A DNA stretch of 64,000 nucleotides from Rubrobacter taiwanensis (GTDB taxonomy: Bacteria > Actinomycetota > Rubrobacteria > Rubrobacterales > Rubrobacteraceae), in assembly GCF_004337705.1 (NCBI RefSeq), contig NZ_SKBU01000013.1:17731-81730 (forward strand). Direction: 5' to 3'. Under the pieces are notes generated by a model. The model made no database searches. It saw only the letters and a list, made by a program, of their open reading frames with translations, and was not told the DNA's origin. This document shows positions 45,286 through 52,732 of the stretch, one piece after another. Position 1 is the stretch's first letter, and each line of letters starts with the position of its first letter. Position numbers and translations under genes: made by a program.

Positions 45286-45710
45286 ATGGCCGGCACGAGG
45301 AGGTGGCTTTTCGGCAGGCGTATCCGCCTGGTGGATCTGAGCAGGCCCCTGGGGCCTACGGAGAGCGAGCCATCCCCGCCACGCCTGCGCCGCATTACCC
45401 ACCGGGAGGGGGCCGAGCTCTGGGGGCAGATGTTCGGGATACCGCAGAGCGTACTGCCCATGGGCCTGGGGTTCGCCGGGGAGATCGTGGAGTCCTCGAC
45501 ACACGCCTCAACCCACGTCGACACGCCCTTCCACTACGCTCCGCTCTGCGGCTGGTGGCGGGCGAGGAAGGCTGGGGTGCGGCCCCGCAGGATGTCGGTT
45601 GGCGAGTGCCCGTGTATCATCCAGGAATGGTGTGGAGGCTGCTTTCTGGGCTACCTTGGGTCCCGGCCGGGTGTCTTGGTCCTTCGGTCGGGGCGGAGTC
45701 CGGCCCGCCA
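45286..45710 (+). pseudogene. Decayed cyclase-family (kynurenine formamidase-like) gene
   Basis: The frame begins RLVDLSRPLGPTE and retains the metal motif STHASTHVDTPFHYAP (consensus HxGTHxDxPxH) by about residue 82. After that, similarity stops and composition becomes Arg/Gly/Pro-rich without any match to the rest of the family. The open frame only ends inside the downstream AraC gene. I read this as a truncated or frameshifted remnant; the end coordinate is approximate. Confidence 0.55.
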
Positions 45711-45781
45711 TGGTCCTCGGAGCGCGCCCTTTGCGCTCTGCAGCCCTGGCCGCCCACGGCGGGTGCCGGGAAGGGGGCCGG

Positions 45782-46201
45782 GTGAGGCTCGAGGATCTTG
45801 TGTTGCTGCGCCGGGTCCGCGACCGGATCGACCGGGAGTACGCCCGTCCGCTGGACGTAGAAGCTTTGGCCCGAGGCGTTCACATGTCGGCCGGGCACCT
45901 CAGCCGTCAGTTCAAGCTCGCCTACGGAGAGCCACCCTACAGCTACCTGATGACCCGCCGCATCGAGCGCGCCATGGCGCTGCTGCGCCACAGCGACCTC
46001 AGCGTCACCGAGGTCTGCTTCGCGGTCGGCTTCTCCTCGCTGGGCACCTTCAGCACCCGCTTTACCGAGCTGGTCGGCGTGCCGCCCAGCGTCTACCGGC
46101 GCCAGGCTGACCGGGCGGGCTCGGGGATACCTCCGTGCTTAGAGAAACGGGTGGCGAGACCGATCAGGAATCGAGAAGGGTTTGCCACCGGCCGCAGATA
46201 G
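45782..46201 (+). CDS. AraC-type HTH regulator without sensor domain
   Basis: This 139-residue protein is essentially a lone AraC DNA-binding domain (DVEALARGVHMSAGHLSRQF; VCFAVGFSSLGTFSTRFTEL). GTG 45782 is chosen because conserved sequence begins there, with GGGAAGGGGG upstream. It precedes a VOC protein in a pairing common in actinobacteria, where the HTH protein controls the VOC gene. Confidence 0.85.
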   Translation: MRLEDLVLLRRVRDRIDREYARPLDVEALARGVHMSAGHLSRQFKLAYGEPPYSYLMTRRIERAMALLRHSDLSVTEVCFAVGFSSLGTFSTRFTELVGVPPSVYRRQADRAGSGIPPCLEKRVARPIRNREGFATGRR

Positions 46202-46253
46202 AATCCGCTCCATGAGTAGACCAGCGCAGGAACAGAAAGGATGACTTACTCTC

Positions 46254-46664
46254 ATGGACCTCACCATACACGCGAGCTTCCTCCCGCACGAAGACCCGGA
46301 GGCCTCTCTGGCCTTCTACCGGGACACCCTGGGCTTCGAGGTCCGCGCCGACGTCGGGAGCGGCGGGATGCGCTGGATCACGGTAGGGCCCGCCGGGCAG
46401 CCGGACACCTCCATACTTCTGGCGCCCCCGGCCGCCGATCCCGGCATCACCGACGAGGAGCGCCGCACCATCCGCCAGATGATGGCCAAGGGGACCTACG
46501 GCTGGATCCTGCTGGCCACCTCCGACCTCGAGGGCACCTTTGCGCGGCTGGAGGCCAGCGGAGCGGAGATCGTCCAGGAACCGGCCGAGCAGCCCTACGG
46601 CGTCCGCGACTGCGCAGTAAGGGATCCCGCGGGCAACCTGGTCCGCATCCAGGAGAGGCGCTGA
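46254..46664 (+). CDS. VOC (glyoxalase/bleomycin-resistance-like) protein
   Basis: This 136-residue protein of two beta-alpha-beta repeats begins with DLTIHASFLPHEDPEASLAF and contains FYRDTLGFEVR and DCAVRDPAGNLVRIQE. Members bind metal and act on small electrophiles or sequester drugs. It follows the AraC HTH gene by 52 bp; substrate unknown. Confidence 0.85.
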   Translation: MDLTIHASFLPHEDPEASLAFYRDTLGFEVRADVGSGGMRWITVGPAGQPDTSILLAPPAADPGITDEERRTIRQMMAKGTYGWILLATSDLEGTFARLEASGAEIVQEPAEQPYGVRDCAVRDPAGNLVRIQERR

Positions 46665-46684
46665 GCCTCCCGGAGGCCAGAACC

Positions 46685-47137
46685 ATGGGATCCGAACCCC
46701 GCTCCCGCGCCCAGCGCCGCCGCGACACCGAGTACAGGCTCGCCCACGACATCGACGTCTGGGTGGCCACCGCCGCGGCGGACGGCACCCCCTACCTGGT
46801 GCCGTTGTCCTTCGAGTGGGACGGCAAGACGCTGCTTATATCCACGCCCTCGGACAGCCCTACCGGGAGAAACCTGGCCGCCAGCGGGACGGTGCGGCTC
46901 GGGGTCGGCCACACTCGTGACGTGACGATGATCGACGGCGAGGTCGAGGTCCTCGAGATCGGCGAGCTGCCTCAAGAACGCGGCGACCGGTTCGCCGCGC
47001 GAACCGGCTTCGACCCGCGCGTGCCGGGCACGCCCTACCGCTGGTTTCTCATCTTCCCGTGCCGCATCCAGGCCTGGCGCGAGGAGAACGAGCTTCCCGG
47101 CCGCACGCTGATGCGCGACGGCCGCTGGCTGGTCTGA
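46685..47137 (+). CDS. Pyridoxamine 5'-phosphate oxidase-fold (F420/FMN-binding) protein
   Basis: This 150-residue split-barrel protein has VATAAADGTPYLVPLSFEWD, TPTGRN-like SPTGRNLAASGTVRLGVG and a C-terminal IQAWREENEL. The pattern is that of small FMN- or F420-dependent reductases. Its ATG is 20 nt after the VOC stop, so they are likely co-transcribed. Confidence 0.8.
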   Translation: MGSEPRSRAQRRRDTEYRLAHDIDVWVATAAADGTPYLVPLSFEWDGKTLLISTPSDSPTGRNLAASGTVRLGVGHTRDVTMIDGEVEVLEIGELPQERGDRFAARTGFDPRVPGTPYRWFLIFPCRIQAWREENELPGRTLMRDGRWLV

Positions 47138-47204
47138 GGCAAGGACGGGAAAACGGTCCTCTGTGCAACGGGGGAGCGAGAAGATCTAGCAAAGGAGGAG
47201 ACGA

Positions 47205-47633
47205 TTGGGTGCTAAAAGGGGCTCCAGAGAAGGGTTCACGGCAGAAGAACGGGCCGCGATGAGAGAGCGCGCCAAAGAGCAGAAAGCGGAAGCGCAGAAA
47301 GCGGACGGAGAGAGCCAGGTGCTCGCGAAGATCGCCGGGATGCCGGAACCGGACCGCACCATGGCCGAGCGGATCCATGCGATCATCAAAGCCAGCGCGC
47401 CATCACTCTCGCCCAGAACCTGGTACGGAATGCCGGCCTACGCCAAGGACGGCAAGGTAGTCTGCTTCTTCCAGAGCGCACAAAAATTCAAGACCAGGTA
47501 CGCGACGCTGGGCTTCAGCGACAAGGCCAGCCTCGACGAAGGCGCCATGTGGCCGGTCGCCTTCGCCTTGCAGGAGTTGAACGCCGAGGTCGAGGAGAGA
47601 ATAGCCGAGCTCGTGAAGAGAGCGGCCTCCTGA
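47205..47633 (+). CDS. DUF1801-domain protein
   Basis: This 142-residue protein has a charged helical N-terminus ([20 protein letters not shown]) and a DUF1801/YdhG-like domain ([40 protein letters not shown]). Homologues include the iron chaperone frataxin-like Fra/YdhG group, but function here is unknown. TTG 47205 is the start, with AAAGGAGG 6 nt upstream. A strong terminator follows. Confidence 0.8.
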   Translation: MGAKRGSREGFTAEERAAMRERAKEQKAEAQKADGESQVLAKIAGMPEPDRTMAERIHAIIKASAPSLSPRTWYGMPAYAKDGKVVCFFQSAQKFKTRYATLGFSDKASLDEGAMWPVAFALQELNAEVEERIAELVKRAAS

Positions 47634-47671
47634 GGGCCGCGGGCGCACAAAGCAGCTCAGGGCGGTGTACT

Positions 47672-47700
47672 AAAAGCCCCGGTGCCAGGCCGGGGCTTTT
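47672..47700 (+). terminator. Strong bidirectional terminator
   Basis: AAAAGCCCCGG (47672-47682) and CCGGGGCTTTT (47690-47700) form a perfect 11-bp stem with a 7-nt loop and A/T tails on both sides. It ends the DUF1801 gene and also the tRNA-Lys transcript from the other strand. Confidence 0.9.
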
Positions 47701-47732
47701 CGTTTCCCTGCTATTTGCAGGGATTTTGTAAG

Positions 47733-47805
47733 TGAGCCGCCCAGGACTCGAACCTGGAACCTAGAGATTAAGAGTCTCTTGCTCTGCCAATTGAGCTAGC
47801 GGCCC
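47733..47805 (-). tRNA. tRNA-Lys (anticodon CTT)
   Basis: On the minus strand the cloverleaf is complete. The acceptor GGGCCGC pairs with GCGGCTC, the D arm is GCTC/GAGC, the anticodon stem AGAGA/TCTCT encloses loop CTCTTAA (anticodon CTT), and the T arm is CCAGG-TTCGAGT-CCTGG. The discriminator is A. No CCA is encoded. Confidence 0.97.
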
Positions 47806-47817
47806 TCGCAACCGGAG

Positions 47818-47845
47818 ATTATAGCAGTCCTGCGGCCTCTGCCAA
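47818..47845 (-). promoter_or_regulatory. tRNA-Lys promoter
   Basis: On the minus strand -35 TTGGCA (47840-47845), 16-bp spacer and -10 TATAAT (47818-47823) lie 12 bp before the tRNA. Confidence 0.65.
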
Positions 47846-47873
47846 GAGGCGGAAGGGGCTTCTCTTGGCAGAG
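47837..47873. repeat. 12-bp perfect inverted repeat
   Basis: CTCTGCCAAGAG (47837-47848) and CTCTTGGCAGAG (47862-47873) flank a 13-nt loop. The left arm includes the tRNA-Lys -35 box. It could be an operator or a cruciform; it does not look like a terminator because no T-run follows. Confidence 0.5.
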
Positions 47874-47929
47874 AGGCGGCGTGTGTGGAAGGGGTTGCGC
47901 GGGGTGGCGATCGGGTTTATAATCTTCAT

Positions 47930-48014
47930 AACATTCCAGCGGGTCTCATCAGGAGGTCCGCTAAGGGCCGGAAGCCCCGCTCCTCTTCTGGGGTTTGTGA
48001 AAACCGGCCCTTTT
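47930..48014 (+). ncRNA. Candidate orphan small RNA with promoter and terminator
   Basis: A -35 TTGCGC (47895-47900), 17-bp spacer and -10 TATAAT (47918-47923) predict a start near 47930. The RNA of about 85 nt folds as a first hairpin AGCGG (47938-47942) / CCGCT (47958-47962) with an inner CTC/GAG. A second hairpin AAGGGCCGG (47963-47971) / CCGGCCCTT (48004-48012) contains an inner CCCC/GGGG stem and ends in TTTT. It stops 10 bp before the 3' end of the convergent HD gene and encodes no plausible protein. Confidence 0.5.
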
Positions 48015-48024
48015 CGCTGCCCTG

Positions 48025-49347
48025 TCAGGCTATTTCCTCAGCGATGGTGAAGAGCTCTTCGGCGTGGTGCCGCACGGAGCGGGCGAGTGCTTCGTTGGAG
48101 GCGACCACGCGCACGCGCCGGATACGGGCATGGTAGCGGGCCATATCGTCGGTGTTCAGGCCGGAGACTTCGGCCCAGGTGACTGGGTTGCGTTCGCCGG
48201 GGAGGGGGTGACGGCGGATGACGCGCATCTCGACCGTGAACCGTTTGTTCTCCGGCAGGTCTATGAGGATGTCGGAGGGGCCGGCAGATTCTTTGTGGTA
48301 GCGGGTAAGGTAGCGTGCCCAGGCTTCCTCCACCCGCCGGCGCCAGGTGGCGTCTTCTTTGAGGGGGGTGAGCCGGTGGAAGCTCGGGTGGCGGTCGTCC
48401 AGCTCCACGGCGCGGCGGTAGAGCTGGCGGCCCTTGATGCGTCGGATCAGGGTGTTCGTGGAGTCGCCGGGCTCGGAGGAGCGCAGCAGGAGCTCCAGGA
48501 TCCCGGCGTCGTCCTGCAGGGAGAGGTCTTCGGGGCTCACCTTCTCCTGCGCCAGCGCGTCTTGGACGGCGCGCAGGAACATCACGGTGAGGGTGCGGGT
48601 CGTGTGGTGCCAGTAGACGTTATAGAACATCAGGTAGCGGGCGAAGACCAGGGACTGCAGGGCTCCGATACCGCTCTCGTCGATCGCCAGCACGGCCTCG
48701 TTGCCGATGCCGACGACTCTGAGGGATTGGATCAGGCGCTCCACGTCTATCATGCCGTAGGGTACGCCGGCGTAGCGGGCGTCGCGTACCAGGTAGTCCA
48801 GCTTGTCCACGTCCAGTGAGCCGGAGAGCAGGTCCCGCGCGAGCTGCTCGGTGGGCGTGAGGTCCTCCGGGGGGGTGCGCGCCACGAGCCGGGAGACCCG
48901 GCCGGGGGCCAGCCCCCACTCCTTTTGCAGCACCTCTCCCACTTCGGACTTCTCGATCACCCGCTGGCCGAGCTCCTCGTGCGGGATAATGTGCGGCAGG
49001 GCCAGCTCCTCGATAGCGTGGGAGAAGGGGTAGTGCCCGATATCGTGGAGCAGGGCGGCCGCGAGCGCTCCGCGGACCTCCTCCTCCCGCAGGTACGCCC
49101 CGCTGTCCAGCAGGCGCTTGATCGCCAGCCGCGTCAGGTGGTACACCCCGACCGAGTGCTCGAAGCGGGTGTGGTGCGCGCCGGGGAAGGTGTAGGAGGT
49201 GAAGCCGAGCTGCTGGATGCCTCGGAGGCGCTGGAAGGAGGGCGTGTCTAGGAGGGACCGCACGGCGTGGTTGACCGGGATGTCGCCCCAGACCCCGTCC
49301 CGGATGCTCTCCCCGGGGTTGTGGAAAAGTTCTTCTGCGCCGCTCAA
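48025..49347 (-). CDS. HD-domain phosphohydrolase (SAMHD1/dNTPase-like, COG1078)
   Basis: This 440-residue HD protein has TRFEHSVGVYHLTRLAIKRL and LLHDIGHYPFSHAIEE, the metal-binding H...HD pair typical of dNTP triphosphohydrolases. ARDLLSGSLDVDKLDYLVRD is the substrate-domain signature. It probably degrades dNTPs or related nucleotides. The start is TTG 49347, with GGGAG upstream. It is divergent from the GNAT gene. Confidence 0.85.
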   Translation of the reverse strand: MSGAEELFHNPGESIRDGVWGDIPVNHAVRSLLDTPSFQRLRGIQQLGFTSYTFPGAHHTRFEHSVGVYHLTRLAIKRLLDSGAYLREEEVRGALAAALLHDIGHYPFSHAIEELALPHIIPHEELGQRVIEKSEVGEVLQKEWGLAPGRVSRLVARTPPEDLTPTEQLARDLLSGSLDVDKLDYLVRDARYAGVPYGMIDVERLIQSLRVVGIGNEAVLAIDESGIGALQSLVFARYLMFYNVYWHHTTRTLTVMFLRAVQDALAQEKVSPEDLSLQDDAGILELLLRSSEPGDSTNTLIRRIKGRQLYRRAVELDDRHPSFHRLTPLKEDATWRRRVEEAWARYLTRYHKESAGPSDILIDLPENKRFTVEMRVIRRHPLPGERNPVTWAEVSGLNTDDMARYHARIRRVRVVASNEALARSVRHHAEELFTIAEEIA

Positions 49348-49412
49348 GAAATCACTCCCACCTCGGACAATTGTACCCGAGAGACGGTCCTTACCAAGGG
49401 CAAGGCGCCGGT

Positions 49413-49418
49413 TATAAT
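49413..49418 (+). promoter_or_regulatory. TATAAT, -10 of the GNAT unit
   Basis: This perfect -10 box has only a partial -35 (TTACCA, 49391-49396) and gives a predicted start near 49426. No canonical GNAT start codon in the right frame lies between this promoter and GTG 49523. Confidence 0.45.
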
Positions 49419-49453
49419 GGATCGCGATCCGCTACCGGAGTGGGAGGAGCGCC

Positions 49454-49999
49454 ATCTACGCCGGAGAGGTTGAGACGCTCAGAGGAGATTCGGTCGTCCT
49501 GCGCCCGCCGCGGGAGGAGGACGTGGAGCTGGCCTACTCCTGGGACCGCGACCCCGAGCTCGCCGCCTGGAACGGCCGCTCCCCCATAAACCTCTCTTTG
49601 GGCGCCGCCCGCCGGGACTACCTGCGCCGGTGGCGCGACCGGAGCGTGAAGACCTTCATCATCGAGGTGGACGGCGAGGCCGTGGGCATGGCGACCCTCT
49701 ACGACTTCCGGCACGATAGTTGCGAGATCGGGATCAAGATCGGAGCCCGCTCCCTCTGGGGCCGCAACCTGGGCACCGAGACGGTGAAGCTTCTGGTCTC
49801 CTACGCCTTCGAAGAGCTGGATCTGAAGGCCGTGCGGGGCTCGACGCTGGCGCACAATCGCCGGATGCAGCGCGTGTTCGAGAAGTGCGGCTTCGAGCTC
49901 GCCGGAGAGGGCTCGATCGTCAGCGGCTACGATTCCCGCCGCTACACCGAGCTCTTCTACGAGCGCCGCCGGGACGATCAGAGCCCGCCGGCGCGCTAG
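49454..49999 (+). CDS. GNAT-family N-acetyltransferase (RimJ/RimL-like), start unusual
   Basis: GNAT motifs are clear: LRGDSVVLRPPREEDVELAY at the N-terminus, EIGIKIGARSLWGRNLGTET at the acetyl-CoA loop, and RVFEKCGFELAGEG at the C-terminus. The first canonical start, GTG 49523, would remove the first strand (VVLRPPREED), which family members keep. The open frame extends back to TAA 49415-49417 with no ATG, GTG or TTG. An ATC at 49454 has GGAGG 6 nt upstream and is my preferred start. An ATG at 49417 is out of frame, so an indel is the alternative. Confidence 0.7.
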   Translation: MYAGEVETLRGDSVVLRPPREEDVELAYSWDRDPELAAWNGRSPINLSLGAARRDYLRRWRDRSVKTFIIEVDGEAVGMATLYDFRHDSCEIGIKIGARSLWGRNLGTETVKLLVSYAFEELDLKAVRGSTLAHNRRMQRVFEKCGFELAGEGSIVSGYDSRRYTELFYERRRDDQSPPAR

Positions 50000-50002
50000 A
50001 AT
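49997..50002 (+). promoter_or_regulatory. -10-like TAGAAT overlapping GNAT stop
   Basis: TAGAAT includes the GNAT stop codon TAG and ends 7 nt before the in-frame GTG at 50010. It suggests a leaderless internal promoter for the STAS/HATPase gene. Confidence 0.35.
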
Positions 50003-50009
50003 GTCCGTT

Positions 50010-50975
50010 GTGAACACCACGATCAAGCCGGAGGTCCGCCACCGCGGAGCGATGAGCGGCGTCCTGACGCTGGGGAGCCTGGACGGGGTCTTCGCCGCCG
50101 CAGACGTGCCCGGTGGGGAGCCGGTGGTCCTGGACCTCCGGTCCGTGGAGTTCGTGGAACCCGCCGGTCTGACCGGCCTGGCCGTCCTGATCGAGCACCT
50201 CTCGTTCAAGACGGACCGGATCCAGCTCAGCCTCTCCGGGGGCAGCATCCCCGCCTACCTGGAGCGGATGGACTTCTTCAAAGCCTTCGGCGACCGCCTC
50301 GAGACCAACATAGACCTCACCCCGCTGGAGGAGCGGAGCCGGCATAACCCCGGCACGCTGCAGGAACTCGTCAACTTCCACACCGAGGAAGAGATACCGG
50401 AGATCATAGACCGCATCTCCGAGATCCTGCAGAGACAGCAGTACCTCGTAAAAGAGCGCGCCGCCATCTGCGCCACGCTCTCCGAGATCTGCGCCAACGC
50501 CGTCGAGCATAGCTCTTCCCCCTTCGGGGCCTACGCCGCCGTCCAGGCCTACCACCACGTCGTGAGCGGCCGGCGGGGCCCCGGTGAAGAGGTCCTTATC
50601 GCTATCGCCGACGGCGGCGTAGGCATCCGGCAGACCCTCTCCCGCAACCCGGACCACGCCGAATATACCGCCACCGACAACGAAGCCATCCGCCACTCAC
50701 TCAAGATGGGGGTCTCCAGCTCCGGCGAGCTCGGGCGCGGGGGCGGCCTCACCGTCGTGGCCCAGATCGCAGCCCGCAGCGGCGGCTCCCTTAGCCTGCG
50801 CAGCGGCTCCGGACGCGTCACCACCTACGCCGACCGTACCAGCTCCCGTAACGTCCCCCCCTTCCCCGGTACCTTCGTCCGCGTCTCCCTGCCGCGCCTG
50901 GCAGACCGACCCCAGGACGGCGGCCGCAGAAAGCCAGCCCGAAGCGCGAAGACCGCCGGAGCGAATGCCGGATGA
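50010..50975 (+). CDS. STAS-like domain fused to GHKL ATPase
   Basis: The protein is about 321 residues from GTG 50010, or 324 from ATG 50001, which touches the GNAT stop. The N-terminal 90 residues are STAS-like (GEPVVLDLRSVEFVEPAGLT, GLAVLIEHL). A C-terminal GHKL ATPase follows, with N-box SEICANAVEHS, G1 IADGGVGI and G2 GRGGGLTVVAQIA. No histidine-kinase dimerisation domain is present, so it resembles anti-sigma-type ATPases joined to their antagonist fold. The basic C-terminus looks disordered. The next gene encodes a DUF4325 STAS-like/winged-helix protein, a likely partner. Confidence 0.75.
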   Translation: MNTTIKPEVRHRGAMSGVLTLGSLDGVFAAADVPGGEPVVLDLRSVEFVEPAGLTGLAVLIEHLSFKTDRIQLSLSGGSIPAYLERMDFFKAFGDRLETNIDLTPLEERSRHNPGTLQELVNFHTEEEIPEIIDRISEILQRQQYLVKERAAICATLSEICANAVEHSSSPFGAYAAVQAYHHVVSGRRGPGEEVLIAIADGGVGIRQTLSRNPDHAEYTATDNEAIRHSLKMGVSSSGELGRGGGLTVVAQIAARSGGSLSLRSGSGRVTTYADRTSSRNVPPFPGTFVRVSLPRLADRPQDGGRRKPARSAKTAGANAG

Positions 50976-50995
50976 GCGGCGGCGGAAAATTCTCG

Positions 50996-51054
50996 TTGAA
51001 AAACCGTCCCGGCTCCGGTACCATACTGGCATATGATCTCACTGAAGACAGTGA
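50996..51054 (+). promoter_or_regulatory. Leaderless promoter plus TCACTG-N4-CAGTGA operator
   Basis: A -35 TTGAAA (50996-51001), 17-bp spacer and -10 TACCAT (51019-51024) end 8 nt before ATG 51033. The palindrome TCACTG-AAGA-CAGTGA (51039-51054) lies just inside the gene, over the start of the transcript. Confidence 0.6.
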
Positions 51055-51641
51055 AAACAGGGTCGGAGCCGGTTCCGGTGGCTGAGGAGCGGGCGCACAG
51101 GGTCTATGATCTTTCATCGGCCGGTCGGATGCTGGTCACCCGGAATGTAGGGCGTCGGGTACGCGAGGAGCTGGCCGGAGTGCTGGAGAGCCTGCCGCGG
51201 GGCGGGGTTCTCTACGTGGACACCCGGGGCGTGGAGTTCATGGACTACTCATTCGCGGATGAGACGTTCGGGGTCCTGATCTCGCGGGCGGCCGGCGGTG
51301 AGTTCCAGGACCGGTATGTAGTGCTGGTCGAAAGGGAGCGAGATCTCCTAGAGAACGTGGAGGCCTCGCTCCTGCAGCGGAAGCTCGCCCTCCTGCGTGT
51401 CAACGATGTAGGGGAGAGCCCGCAGGTCGTGGGCAGCCTCCCCGAACACCTCCTGAATACCCTGCAGGTCATCCAGCAGGCACACTCAATCACTAACTCC
51501 GAGCTCGCCGCCCGGCTCGACCTGAACCATACCGCCGGTAATAACCGGGCCGCCAAACTCGCCAGACTCGGCCTTATCCATCGCCGGGTCGAAACCGCAG
51601 CCCCCAGCGGCCGGCAGTATGTCTACGAGAAGATCGTCTAA
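51033..51641 (+). CDS. DUF4325 (STAS-like) domain with winged-helix C-terminus
   Basis: About 202 residues. The central DUF4325 domain (VGRRVREELAGVLESLPRGG; VDTRGVEFMDYSFADETFGV) resembles STAS regulators. The C-terminal 60 residues form a winged helix (TNSELAARLDLNHTAGNNRA; KLARLGLIHRRVE). This is the architecture of a regulator whose DNA binding is tuned by a STAS-type switch. It follows a STAS/GHKL ATPase gene. Near-identical operator palindromes in its own start region and in front of the next operon suggest autoregulation and direct control of that operon. Confidence 0.75.
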   Translation: MISLKTVKTGSEPVPVAEERAHRVYDLSSAGRMLVTRNVGRRVREELAGVLESLPRGGVLYVDTRGVEFMDYSFADETFGVLISRAAGGEFQDRYVVLVERERDLLENVEASLLQRKLALLRVNDVGESPQVVGSLPEHLLNTLQVIQQAHSITNSELAARLDLNHTAGNNRAAKLARLGLIHRRVETAAPSGRQYVYEKIV

Positions 51642-51662
51642 TGTTTTATTTCGCAATCAATC

Positions 51663-51692
51663 TCACTGATGTCAGTGAAGTTAGGGTAGAGT
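51663..51692 (+). promoter_or_regulatory. Second TCACTG-N4-CAGTGA operator, over the -35 of the next operon
   Basis: TCACTG-ATGT-CAGTGA (51663-51678) matches the first copy at 17 of 19 positions in the extended site. It covers the -35 position for a -10 TAGAGT (51687-51692) that serves the gene at 51733. Confidence 0.6.
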
Positions 51693-51732
51693 CTAGTTCC
51701 GGGGTCGGACGGTTCCGGAGGAGGTAGCGGAG

Positions 51733-52281
51733 ATGCGTGAGGAGTACATGATCGAGCGTCAGGGCCGGCGGTACGTGCTGTACGCCGGGCTTCTGGACGA
51801 GGCTCATTCCCGGGGGTTGAGGAGTATTGAGACGGAGCTGTTGCAGGTTCCGAGCGAGGAGAACGGCGGGGTTGCCATCGTGAGGGCGGTTGTGAGGACT
51901 GAGGACGGGAGGTTCACGGGCATCGGGGATGCGAGTCCCGAGAACGTCAACCGCACGATAGCGCCGCACATCATCCGGATGGCGGAGACGAGGGCCAAGG
52001 CGCGGGCCTTGAGGGATGCGATCAACGTCGGCGTCACGGCGCTGGAGGAGCTGGGGCCGGATTCGGAGGGTATTGAGGAGGCTCCGCGGCCCCGGGCACA
52101 GGAGGACCGGGGTGGTTTGCCGGCCACGCGCAAGCAGCTCAACTATCTGGAGGCGCTCGTGGCGGACGTGGTGGAGGATGGGCTGGCGAAGTTCGAGGAG
52201 ATGATCGGGAAGAAGACCAGCGAGCTGACGCGCGAGGAGGCGAGCGAGTGGATCGGCCGCCTCTCCGGGAGGGCGGCATGA
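51733..52281 (+). CDS. Putative recombination/ssDNA-associated protein
   Basis: This 182-residue protein has a core [20 protein letters not shown] and [19 protein letters not shown] that resembles proteins of phage-type single-strand annealing (Rad52/DUF1071-like) groups, where the AETRAxARAL helix is typical. The C-terminal part ([20 protein letters not shown]) is helical. The assignment is tentative. ATG 51733 has GGAGGAGGTAG upstream. Its TGA overlaps the next ATG. The operator of the DUF4325 regulator sits in its promoter. Confidence 0.5.
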   Translation: MREEYMIERQGRRYVLYAGLLDEAHSRGLRSIETELLQVPSEENGGVAIVRAVVRTEDGRFTGIGDASPENVNRTIAPHIIRMAETRAKARALRDAINVGVTALEELGPDSEGIEEAPRPRAQEDRGGLPATRKQLNYLEALVADVVEDGLAKFEEMIGKKTSELTREEASEWIGRLSGRAA

Positions 52282-52478
52282 GCCGACTCTGGGTACCCGG
52301 GGGTGGCGGGGCGGATCGCTATGTGGAGGATCTTCCCCGCTGTTGCCGAGGGTATGCGCCCCGGGAGGAGGAGAGCTTCGCGTGCCGGGAGTGCGGGGCC
52401 GTCTGGGAGGCGGTACGGCCGCCGGAGCTGGATCCCTGCGGGTTCGCCGGACGTCGGGAGCGGCGGGGGGCGGCGTGA
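52278..52478 (+). CDS. Small zinc-ribbon protein
   Basis: This 66-residue protein has [20 protein letters not shown], then a CxxC pair (CRECG); together these look like a one-zinc ribbon. It is coupled by a 4-nt overlap on both sides (ATGA before, GTGA after). I recognise no family. Adjacent to an annealing-like protein, it may bind nucleic acid. Confidence 0.5.
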   Translation: MSRLWVPGGGGADRYVEDLPRCCRGYAPREEESFACRECGAVWEAVRPPELDPCGFAGRRERRGAA

Positions 52479-52717
52479 GGAAGAGGCTCCGCTACCTGAG
52501 GTCCGACACCGTCATGGTTCCTGTGGGGGGCGGGGAGGAGGTGTATCTCTGGTCGCTGCCCGCGTGCTGCCGGGAGGCCGTGAAGGACGCCATCCGGGGT
52601 GGGAGCGGGCGGCTAGCGGAGCTGAGGTGTGGTTGCGGCCGTCGCTGGCGGGTCGCCTCTAGTCTGGACGAGCTCGTGCTGGAGCGGTTTGAGACGCTCG
52701 AGAAGAGCATGGCGTAA
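52475..52717 (+). CDS. Small Cys-containing protein
   Basis: This 80-residue protein starts at GTG 52475 inside the previous stop. Cysteines occur as ACCREAV and RCGCGRRWRV, again suggesting a zinc site, and the C-terminus is helical (DELVLERFETLEKSM). It appears related in style to the preceding ribbon protein. Function is unknown. The sigma-factor gene begins 15 nt later. Confidence 0.5.
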   Translation: MRKRLRYLRSDTVMVPVGGGEEVYLWSLPACCREAVKDAIRGGSGRLAELRCGCGRRWRVASSLDELVLERFETLEKSMA

Positions 52718-52732
52718 AAGAGGGAGGGGAGA

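Noticed and set aside
47733..47805. tRNA-associated attachment site
   Set aside because: No direct repeat of the tRNA 3' end and no integrase nearby.
47930..48014. Bacterial SRP (4.5S) RNA
   Set aside because: A GGAAGCC stretch looked suggestive, but the GGAA tetraloop with its symmetric internal loop is absent.
47865..48050. A 61-codon plus-strand frame
   Set aside because: Starts upstream of the small RNA promoter and spans its terminator; composition not protein-like.
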